Shown here: positions 1-6,147 of the stretch, one piece after another
How positions within the stretch are numbered: the first letter of the stretch is position 1
Layout of the letters: each line of letters begins with the position of its first letter
Assembly (NCBI GenBank): GCA_015493405.1
Contig: WGDF01000076.1
Coordinates: 1-8,408, forward strand
Source of the DNA: Flavobacteriaceae bacterium
GTDB taxonomy: Bacteria; Bacteroidota; Bacteroidia; Flavobacteriales; Flavobacteriaceae
DNA length: 8,408 nucleotides
Reading direction: 5' to 3'
Position numbers and translations under genes: made by a program
Notes under the pieces: generated by a model
What the model was told of the DNA's origin: nothing
Database searches by the model: none
What the model saw: only the letters and a program-made list of their open reading frames with translations

Positions 1-167
1 TCATTGGTGGTCCTTATGGTTTTTCAGAAGCCGTTTATAAACGTTCCGATTTTAAAATAGCTTTGTCCCAAATGACGTTCTCACATCAATTGGTTCGTTT
101 GATTTTTATGGAACAGTTGTATCGTGGCTTAGCCATTTTAAACCATCATCCTTACCATCATGTTTAA
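1..167 (+). CDS. rlmH: RlmH, 23S rRNA (pseudouridine1915-N3)-methyltransferase, 3' end only
   Basis: The reading frame enters at base 3 and gives the last 54 residues before TAA at 165-167; the 5' part lies outside the window. RlmH is a small (about 155 residues) SPOUT-class enzyme that methylates pseudouridine 1915 in helix 69 of 23S rRNA, using S-adenosylmethionine on the assembled ribosome. Visible are the glycine-rich knot loop IGGPYGF, the middle segment SQMTFSHQLVR (family pattern S-x-x-T-x-x-H-x-L-V-R), the segment EQLYRGLAI, and the diagnostic C-terminus NHHPYHHV (family ending NHPYH). The fragment is colinear with the family and unbroken. Only 15 bases separate it from the next gene, so co-transcription is likely. 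Confidence 0.93.
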   Translation, partial: IGGPYGFSEAVYKRSDFKIALSQMTFSHQLVRLIFMEQLYRGLAILNHHPYHHV

Positions 168-182
168 CACTATAATATTAAT

Positions 183-1550
183 ATGAAAAAAACTTTCCCC
201 ACTTTCTGGCATTTTGCACTGATTATGCTTTTTTTTATCATTTTCTCTATGCCCTTTAGTTTGATGCAAACTTGGACGCCAAAATCACTCAGTGCTTGGG
301 GCATGCTGTTGGCTTATGCCATTCCAATGTATTTAACTATTTGGGCAACCAGACGCAGCTTTAATCGCAAAGATCATCTCAATTATAAACCGGCTTATTG
401 GACGCTATTGCCCCTAATCATAATTGTGGCTTATGCCTTTTTAATTGTAGGTGAATTTACAATCTTCCTGTTACCGGAGCCTACCGGAATTTGGAAAAAG
501 CTATTTGATGCCTTAAATGAAACTATGTCAAGTATTTTTAACCATCAAATTGCCGGATTCTTAATGGTAGCTGTAGCAGCTCCTATTCTTGAAGAAACAT
601 TATTCAGAGGGATTATTTTAAAAGCACTCCTCAAAAAACATGCCCCTTATACGGCCATCTTATGGTCGGCTATTGCTTTTGGTATTTTCCATTTAAACCC
701 TTGGCAATTCTTATATGCTACGGTCTTGGGGCTTCTGTTAGGCTATATTTATTGGAAAACAAAAAGTTTGTTTTATCCTATCCTTATTCATATGCTTTTG
801 AATGGAACTGCCTTTTTCACTGCACAATTTACTGATATGGATACCACAGAAGGGCTAGCTCAACATTTAACCGGTAAAAACCTGGAACAGTATTTAGTTT
901 TGGTTGCCATAGCTTTGGGAATAATCATTTTAGCCTATTATTATTTCGAAAGATTTTTTGCTCAAGTCCCGACTGATCTTGTTTTGGCAACTCAAAATCC
1001 CCATAAAGTAGCTGAAATAAAAAAAATACTACCCGAAAACATCCAATTAAAATCCTTAAAAGATATAGGTTTCAAAGGAGCCTTAAAAGAAACCGGACAG
1101 ACTTTGAAAGACAATGCTTTGCAAAAACTGCGGCAAATTAGCATTCCTTATGCCGTGGATGCTATGGCCGATGATACCGGACTGGAAGTTAGCGCTTTAA
1201 ATGGCGCACCGGGTGTCTATAGTGCACGGTATGCGGGAAATAAAGCTACTTATGAAGATAATGTGAAAAAACTTTTACAAGAAATGTCAGGCAAAATAAA
1301 TCGGGAAGCCCAATTTAAGACTGTTATAGCCTATAGTAAAGGCGCTAAAGAATATATCGTTGAAGGAATTCTCAAAGGTCATATTACGACTGAACCGAGA
1401 GGCGATGGTGGATTTGGTTACGATGCTGTGTTTGTTCCGGAAGGTTATGAACAAACTTTTGCCGAGATGGGAGAAGCAGAAAAAAATAAAATTAGCCACA
1501 GGGCCATAGCCTTACAAAAATTAAAAAAAATTATAAGGCAACAAACTTAA
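183..1550 (+). CDS. Fusion: CPBP intramembrane protease + RdgB/HAM1 non-canonical purine NTP pyrophosphatase
   Basis: This 455-residue protein carries two complete enzymes. Residues 1-257 are hydrophobic, with about eight membrane segments, and have the CPBP (CAAX protease and bacteriocin-processing, Rce1-like) motifs: EETLFR (E137, E138, R142), FGIFH (H170) and HMLLN (H203, N207), which are the putative catalytic glutamate, histidine and asparagine set. Residues 264-455 match RdgB/ITPase, which hydrolyses dITP and XTP to the monophosphate and pyrophosphate to keep deaminated purines out of nucleic acids: ATQNPHK (N272, K275), E303, ADDTGLEV (D330/D331), NGAPGVYSARYAG, GDGGFGYDA, TFAEM and KISHR. 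The linker after the last membrane segment (about 237-256) is under ten residues. No ATG, GTG or TTG precedes the RdgB strand in frame, so RdgB has no separate start. The substrate of the protease half is unknown. Each domain call is secure; the functional meaning of the fusion is inference. Confidence 0.93.
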   Translation: MKKTFPTFWHFALIMLFFIIFSMPFSLMQTWTPKSLSAWGMLLAYAIPMYLTIWATRRSFNRKDHLNYKPAYWTLLPLIIIVAYAFLIVGEFTIFLLPEPTGIWKKLFDALNETMSSIFNHQIAGFLMVAVAAPILEETLFRGIILKALLKKHAPYTAILWSAIAFGIFHLNPWQFLYATVLGLLLGYIYWKTKSLFYPILIHMLLNGTAFFTAQFTDMDTTEGLAQHLTGKNLEQYLVLVAIALGIIILAYYYFERFFAQVPTDLVLATQNPHKVAEIKKILPENIQLKSLKDIGFKGALKETGQTLKDNALQKLRQISIPYAVDAMADDTGLEVSALNGAPGVYSARYAGNKATYEDNVKKLLQEMSGKINREAQFKTVIAYSKGAKEYIVEGILKGHITTEPRGDGGFGYDAVFVPEGYEQTFAEMGEAEKNKISHRAIALQKLKKIIRQQT

Positions 1551-1553
1551 ACT

Positions 1554-2297
1554 ATGAAACAAATTCTTTTTTTAAGCCTCTTTATACTCAGTCTGTCAGG
1601 CTTTTCGCAAATATTAAATATGGAATCTTATAGGATTAAAACCGATACAATTGGCTGGGCAGGCAAACTTGGTTTGGATGTTTCAATCACTAAAAATACC
1701 AAATCATTAACCAGAATCGGGACTAAAATTCACCTTCAGTACAAAACAGCCAAAAGCTTAATTTTATTCCTTGGACAGTATAATTTACTAGCTTCCGATG
1801 CTCATAACCTAATTGATAAAAGTGTAGCACATTTGCGTTATAACTATAAATTTACACCGGTCATAAGCGGAGAATCTTTTATTCAAGCTCAAAAAAACAG
1901 CATTTCAAAAATTGATTTGAGAAGTTTAATCGGAAGTGGTTTGCGTTTCAAATTGTCCCAATCTGAAACTTTTCGCTATTATATTGGCACAACGGTTATG
2001 TATGAATATGAAAAAACGCTCATTCATGATATTGAAAGCTATTGGCGTTGGAGTAATTATATTTCATTCAGCCTTTTTCCCAATAAAACCACAAGTATTA
2101 TCAGCACCACTTATTATCAACCTGTATTTTCCGATTTTTCTAACTTTAGATTATCTTCTCAAAATGCAATTTATTTTAAAATAGGAACACATTTGGCTTT
2201 TAAAACCGGATTTAATTACAATTATGATAGCCATCCCGTACCTTCAATTCCCAAAACACAATACAATTTGAGCACCGGTCTGGTTTATGCCCTCTAA
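1554..2297 (+). CDS. DUF481-like outer-membrane beta-barrel protein
   Basis: This is a 247-residue secreted protein. An N-terminal signal peptide (KQ, a hydrophobic stretch at about 4-15, then SGFSQ) probably ends near residue 19. The rest is strand-like, with alternating hydrophobic and polar residues and many Tyr and Phe. The middle section, with HLRYNYKF, a GESF(I)QAQ segment and RSLIGSGLRFKL, resembles the DUF481 family ('salt-induced outer membrane protein' YdiY type): a strand pair with an aromatic E-x-F-x-Q motif followed by a glycine-rich G-x-G-x-R-F strand. No enzymatic residues are recognisable, and the role of DUF481 proteins is poorly defined. The start lies 3 bases after the stop of the CPBP-RdgB gene (TAAACTATG), so the two are probably co-translated, but a direct functional link is not evident. 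It could also be classed simply as an uncharacterised barrel protein. Confidence 0.75.
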   Translation: MKQILFLSLFILSLSGFSQILNMESYRIKTDTIGWAGKLGLDVSITKNTKSLTRIGTKIHLQYKTAKSLILFLGQYNLLASDAHNLIDKSVAHLRYNYKFTPVISGESFIQAQKNSISKIDLRSLIGSGLRFKLSQSETFRYYIGTTVMYEYEKTLIHDIESYWRWSNYISFSLFPNKTTSIISTTYYQPVFSDFSNFRLSSQNAIYFKIGTHLAFKTGFNYNYDSHPVPSIPKTQYNLSTGLVYAL

Positions 2298-2346
2298 GTT
2301 TTGATTGATAATTTATATTAAACTGCTATCGAAATGAGGAAAAATA

Positions 2347-3603
2347 TTACATACCTGTTCTAATGGCCTCAACAGGATTGAGTTTAGCCGCTTTCCATGC
2401 CGGCCATAAACCGGCAATAATACCGATAATAGAAGAAATAAACAAGCCTATTAAAACATTTTTCAATGTCAAAGTTACAGTAAAACTCGTTGTAATATGA
2501 GGCAAAATTAAAGTGCCGCCCCATACTAACAAAATACCAATCAAGCCGCCTATCATAGATAAAAACATAGCTTCAAATAAAAACTGCCATAAAATAAAAG
2601 AACTTTTGGCACCCAAAGCTTTCTGAATACCGATTTGGCTAGTGCGCTCCTTGACCGAAACAAACATAATATTTGCGATTCCAAAAGCCCCGATTAAAAG
2701 TGAAAACATAGCCAAAAACCCGCCGCCCAACCGCAATACACCCGTAAGTTTTTCCACTTGATCTTTAACGGTATTGATATTATTAATAAAAAAGTTATTA
2801 ATCTCTCCCGGTTTTATTTTACGTTTTTGGCGTAATAGTACTGTTATTTTATCGGTCAATTTTTTGACATCAGCAGTAGATTGAGGCGCCACAATTATAG
2901 CCGTAAATGATTTAGTCGGCGCGACAATGGTACGCGCAAAGCTGCTCGAAATAAAAGCCCTGCCGTCATTGGTAGGGCCAATACCTTCGCCTTCCTTTTT
3001 TAGAACACCGATAACTTTAAGCTTTTTTCCATAAAGCCGAACAGTTTGACCTAAAGCCGGCTTATCACCAAAGAGAGCTTGCTTGAGATCGGCTCCTAAT
3101 ACAATCACCGGAGCAGCATGTTCTTCCTCGGCTTTGTTAAAAAAACGCCCCGAAGCAAATTCCAATTCTTGAATATTGGGAAACTCCGCACCATCGGCAA
3201 TTAATTCCGCCCCTGACACCGATTCCCCTCCGGGAACGGTTAATTTGGTTGCCGGCATAAATATGCGAAAGGTTACAGCTTTAACATCAGATCGAGGTAA
3301 ATTTTTATGCAGCAATTTATATTCATCCATGGTCGGAAAAGGAAAATTTTTACGTTTCCATCTTGGCACTTTTGTATTTCCCATAAAACTAAACCGCGTG
3401 ATATATAAAGTATTTTGCCCAAACTTATTCATAGACCCCATCACTGTTTCATTAAGCGCATCAATGGCCGAATAAATAGCGACAATGGAAAATATGCCCA
3501 CACTGACACCCAAAAGAGACAATAAGGTTCTTAACAAATTGCTTTTTAATGATTTAACAGCAAATTTTAAACTTTCTAATAATTCAAAAAAAAGAGTTTT
3601 CAT
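2347..3603 (-). CDS. MacB/FtsX-type ABC transporter permease
   Basis: This 418-residue inner-membrane permease has the MacB layout. TM1 is at about 25-45 in the segment LLRTLLSLLGVSVGIFSI. A large periplasmic MacB-like domain follows (about 48-288), containing GRFF and a V-I-V-L-G strand. Then come three C-terminal segments (about 293-315, 341-365, 383-404) forming the FtsX domain. Two signatures are clear: VKERTSQIGIQKALGAK on the cytoplasmic loop (ATPase coupling) and the end WPAWKAAKLNPVEAIR. Such proteins act as mechanotransmission permeases in export of lipoproteins, peptides or antibiotics and need a partner ATPase. None is adjacent here: the gene is flanked by a convergent barrel gene and by divergent mreB, so the partner must be encoded elsewhere. 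The substrate cannot be told. The start ATG (complement of 3601-3603) is followed by a normal N-terminus; no Shine-Dalgarno sequence is visible. Confidence 0.9.
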   Translation of the reverse strand: MKTLFFELLESLKFAVKSLKSNLLRTLLSLLGVSVGIFSIVAIYSAIDALNETVMGSMNKFGQNTLYITRFSFMGNTKVPRWKRKNFPFPTMDEYKLLHKNLPRSDVKAVTFRIFMPATKLTVPGGESVSGAELIADGAEFPNIQELEFASGRFFNKAEEEHAAPVIVLGADLKQALFGDKPALGQTVRLYGKKLKVIGVLKKEGEGIGPTNDGRAFISSSFARTIVAPTKSFTAIIVAPQSTADVKKLTDKITVLLRQKRKIKPGEINNFFINNINTVKDQVEKLTGVLRLGGGFLAMFSLLIGAFGIANIMFVSVKERTSQIGIQKALGAKSSFILWQFLFEAMFLSMIGGLIGILLVWGGTLILPHITTSFTVTLTLKNVLIGLFISSIIGIIAGLWPAWKAAKLNPVEAIRTGM

Positions 3604-3767
3604 ATGGGGTGAACTTAATTTTATAAATAGAATTTAAATTTACAAAAAGATTACAGACTAAGGACGAAAAAAAATAATATTTATTACAAAAGCTAGGTAA
3701 TTATTTTTTAAATTTTTTTTTTTCAAATAGGTAAGTATCATTAACAACAGTTAACAAACAAATAAAT
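3604..3767. promoter_or_regulatory. Divergent AT-rich intergenic region between the permease gene and mreB
   Basis: These 164 bases separate two divergently transcribed genes, so both promoters probably lie here. The region is extremely AT-rich, with an A8 run (3667-3674) and a T11 run (3713-3723). I looked for the Bacteroidota -7 box TAnnTTTG with an upstream TTTG. Only one-mismatch matches exist (for example TAAATTTT at 3709-3716 on +, TAGCTTTT at 3688-3695 on -), and none has a properly spaced -33 element. Exact promoters therefore cannot be assigned. The heptamer TTAACAA occurs twice exactly 10 bases apart just before the mreB start. Confidence 0.5.
3741..3757 (+). repeat. Two direct copies of TTAACAA, one helical turn apart
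   Basis: TTAACAA is at 3741-3747 and again at 3751-3757, a period of exactly 10 bases, ending 10 bases before the mreB ATG at 3768. The second copy is part of the palindrome GTTAAC (3750-3755). Same-face spacing is compatible with a protein-binding site, but the motif is short and the region AT-rich, so chance is a real alternative. Confidence 0.3.
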
Positions 3768-4795
3768 ATGGGATTTTTTAATTTCTGACTGAAGAAATAG
3801 CCATCGATTTAGGCACCGCCAACACTTTGATTATACACAAAGATCAAATTGTTGTTGACAGTCCTTCGATTGTAGCTAGAGATATCAGAAAAAACGAATT
3901 GAAAGCAGTTGGCCTCGAAGCTGCATTAATGCAAGGCAAGACACATGAAAACATCAAGATTATCAGACCTTTAAAAGATGGGGTTATTGCCGATTTTGAA
4001 GCTTCCGAAATGATGATAAAGGAACTCATCAAAAGTATTCCGACTTTAAAAGGCCGCCTTTTTCAACCCAAATTAAAAATGATTATTTGTATTCCTTCCG
4101 GTATTACCGAAGTTGAAAAAAGAGCCGTGCGCGACTCTGCCGAGAAAGTCAATGCGACAGAAGTATATTTGATTCACGAGCCAATGGCCGCTGCTATCGG
4201 TATGGGCGTTGATATTACCAAACCTAAAGGTAATATGATTATTGACATAGGGGGTGGCACAACTGAAATAGCAGTGATTGCATTAGGGGGTATTGCCGTA
4301 GAAAAATCTGTTAAAATAGCCGGAGATGTCTTTACCGGGGATATTATATATTATATGCGCACCCAACACAATTTGCATATTGGCGAAAAAACAGCTGAAC
4401 GAATTAAGATTGAAGTCGGTTCCGCTTTGGACGAACTTGAAAATCCACCTGAAGATATTCCTATTCAAGGAAGAGATATGCTAACGGGCAAACCTAAACA
4501 GATTATTGTCTCCTATAAAGAAGTTGCAAAAGCTATTGACAAATCTTTGTTAAGAGTGGAAGATGCCATTATGGAAACCTTGTCTAAAACACCACCGGAA
4601 TTGTCTGCCGATATATACAACTCCGGTATTTATTTGGCCGGAGGTGGCGCCCTTTTACGGGGTTTGGACAAACGTATATCCGAAAAAACCGATTTGCCGG
4701 TTTATATTTCTGAAGATCCCCTGCGTGCTGTGGTCAGAGGAACCGGAATTGCCTTAAAATATTTTAAAAAATATAAGCCTATTTTAATCAGATAG
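3768..4795 (+). CDS. mreB: Rod shape-determining protein MreB, with a frame break after codon 6
   Basis: MreB is the bacterial actin that polymerises on the inner membrane and orients the elongation machinery. From base 3785 on, the protein is intact and typical: phosphate-1 loop IDLGTANT (3800s), HENIKIIRPLKDGVIADF, IPSGITEVEKRAVRDSAE, HEPMAAAIG, phosphate-2 loop IDIGGGTTEIAV, GEKTAERIKIEVGSA, and LAGGGALLRGLD near the C-terminus. The expected N-terminus, MGFFNF, is encoded from the ATG at 3768 but in another frame, which meets TGA at 3786-3788. A -1 shift within 3782-3785 joins MGFFNF to LTEEIAIDLG and gives 342 residues, the usual length. A start at TTG 3827 would lose the first nucleotide-binding loop and is not credible. 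A CTG at 3785 is a remote alternative start. First gene of the mreBCD-mrdA-rodA operon; mreC follows after 38 bases. Identity is certain; whether the break is error, mutation or recoding is open. Confidence 0.93.
3780..3790 (+). other. Frame-break site in mreB: TTC-TGA-C in the start frame
   Basis: In the ATG frame the codons are AAT (3780-3782), TTC (3783-3785), TGA (3786-3788). In the MreB frame they are TAA (3779-3781), TTT (3782-3784), CTG (3785-3787), ACT (3788-3790). The two stops confine any frame change to this short window. Slipping the Phe tRNA back one base from UUC to UUU in front of UGA would restore MreB exactly. Equally, one more T in the T3 run at 3782-3784 would give AAT TTT CTG ACT and an ordinary gene. 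Confidence 0.85.
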
Positions 4796-4833
4796 GAATT
4801 CACCTCTACATTCCTCCAAAAATATTTGAGTAG

Positions 4834-5637
4834 ATGAGCAAATTATTGCGGTTCTTAGCCGGTAAACAAAGTTTATTAATTTTTGTTTTTTTAGAATTAA
4901 TCTCTTTGGTTTTAATCATCAATACGCATAATTATGCACAGCTCAAAACGCATGATTTTCAAACGGGGTTGGCCGGAAATATCAATCAAAGATTAAATAC
5001 AATTAACCGATATTTCTATTTGCAAAACTATAATGACAGCTTACTTCATCAAAATACCCGCTTATTAAACAAACTGAATCAACCCCAAAACAAACTTGAT
5101 AAAAACGGCGCCCTAGCCTATCAATTTAGTTTTATTCCGGCATATGCCATCAGCAATCAGTATAATTTAGATCATAATACCATATTAATCAACAAAGGAT
5201 CTCAAGACAGCATCAGACCGGAATCCGGTGTCATTTCTACCCATGGTATTGTAGGAGTTATTCAAAAAACCTCTGCCCATTTTGCTAAAGTTATTTCTAT
5301 TTTAAATAAGAGTTCTAAAATTAACGTGGCTTTAATTCACACAAATTATACCGGCTTTTTGCAATGGCGCCATCAAAACCCGAATCAATTTGAAATTACA
5401 GATATGCCGACCAATGCCCGAATCAAAATAGGAGATACGATAATTACCAGCGGGATGTCCAGTATTTTTCCTAAAGGAATTCCCATTGGCACCATAACCG
5501 GTTTCAAAACGCTAGCCGGACGCAAAAGCTATGTCATAAAACTTAAATCCTTTATGGACTATACCAATATAGGGCCGGTCTATGTGATTAAAAACAATTT
5601 GAAAACTGAAATAGACAGCTTAAATATGCAGCCTTAA
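4834..5637 (+). CDS. mreC: Rod shape-determining protein MreC
   Basis: This 267-residue bitopic inner-membrane protein has a short cytoplasmic N-terminus and one membrane segment (about 13-30). A periplasmic helical, probably coiled-coil region follows (about 48-88, rich in Asn, Leu and Gln), then the paired beta-barrel domain of the MreC family. Characteristic stretches are NTILINKGSQDSI, SGVISTHGIVGVI and GDTIITSGMSSIFPKGIPIG, ending in GPVYVIK. MreC forms periplasmic assemblies that bind and activate PBP2, which is encoded two genes downstream. The start is fixed by an in-frame TAG immediately before the ATG. It lies 38 bases after mreB, the widest gap in the operon, where I see no hairpin. 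mreD begins 3 bases after its stop. Length and domain order are normal for Bacteroidota MreC. Confidence 0.95.
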   Translation: MSKLLRFLAGKQSLLIFVFLELISLVLIINTHNYAQLKTHDFQTGLAGNINQRLNTINRYFYLQNYNDSLLHQNTRLLNKLNQPQNKLDKNGALAYQFSFIPAYAISNQYNLDHNTILINKGSQDSIRPESGVISTHGIVGVIQKTSAHFAKVISILNKSSKINVALIHTNYTGFLQWRHQNPNQFEITDMPTNARIKIGDTIITSGMSSIFPKGIPIGTITGFKTLAGRKSYVIKLKSFMDYTNIGPVYVIKNNLKTEIDSLNMQP

Positions 5638-5640
5638 ACT

Positions 5641-6147
5641 ATGATAAATACAAGCAAATATATTATTATTTTACTGCTGTTTTTAATATTGCAAGTGATT
5701 TGGTTTAATCATATGCAACTATTTGGAACCTACACGCCTATGGTTTTCATTTATCCCTTATTAATTTTACCCATTCAAAAAAACGAGAGCTCATATCTGG
5801 TTTTAGCCTTTTTGTTTGGCATCAGTATCGATTTAATTTCAAACACCGGTGGCCTTTTTGCAGCTACAGCGCTTTTTGTGGTATATACCCGAAAAATATA
5901 TTTTCTCATCTCTAAAAATAAGAGTCAGGATTTTGAAAATATAAGCATTCAAAATTTAAATTTATTGCAAAAATCAATTTACTATTTCACTTTTATTTTG
6001 ATCAGTCAAATATTGTTATACCTCTTAGAATCTTTTAATATCAGTTTGGTCTTGTCAAAAATAGGTTTCATACTTGTCAATAGTTTTATTAGTTTATTTT
6101 TCTTTATCTTTATTGATTTATTATTCTTCAATCCACTTAAGAAATGA
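5641..6147 (+). CDS. mreD: Rod shape-determining protein MreD
   Basis: This 168-residue, very hydrophobic protein has about five or six membrane segments (about 6-22, 30-46, 52-68, 70-90, 112-130, 136-162). MreD is an integral membrane partner of MreC in the elongasome; sequence conservation is low across bacteria, so position helps the call. The segment FGISIDLISNTGGLFAATALF matches the conserved core of the family (G-x-S-I-D followed by a T-G-G turn and a small-residue helix). Its ATG follows the mreC stop after three bases, and its own stop overlaps the mrdA start as ATGA (6144-6147), which implies translational coupling to PBP2. Confidence 0.92.
   Translation: MINTSKYIIILLLFLILQVIWFNHMQLFGTYTPMVFIYPLLILPIQKNESSYLVLAFLFGISIDLISNTGGLFAATALFVVYTRKIYFLISKNKSQDFENISIQNLNLLQKSIYYFTFILISQILLYLLESFNISLVLSKIGFILVNSFISLFFFIFIDLLFFNPLKK

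Noticed and set aside
171..176. TATAAT upstream of the CPBP-RdgB start
   Set aside because: It lies only about six bases before the ATG, has no -35/-33 partner, and Bacteroidota promoters use a different -7 box.
2298..2346. Terminator between the convergent DUF481 and permease genes
   Set aside because: I find no GC-rich stem followed by a T run on either strand in these 49 bases.
3774..3780. TTTTTTA, the classic -1 slippery heptamer, inside the mreB start peptide
   Set aside because: It is out of phase: the zero-frame codons are TTT TTT AAT, not T TTT TTA. A -1 slip here would also run straight into TAA at 3779-3781.
3783..3792. A prfB-like +1 frameshift at TTC TGA C
   Set aside because: The +1 frame reads GAC then TGA at once, so it does not reach MreB. 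Only a -1 change restores the protein.
3827..4795. MreB starting at TTG 3827 (322 residues)
   Set aside because: This start lies after the conserved DLGTANT nucleotide-binding loop, which is encoded in frame just upstream and must belong to the protein.
4796..4833. Small gene or terminator between mreB and mreC
   Set aside because: The 38 bases contain no usable ORF and no convincing hairpin.
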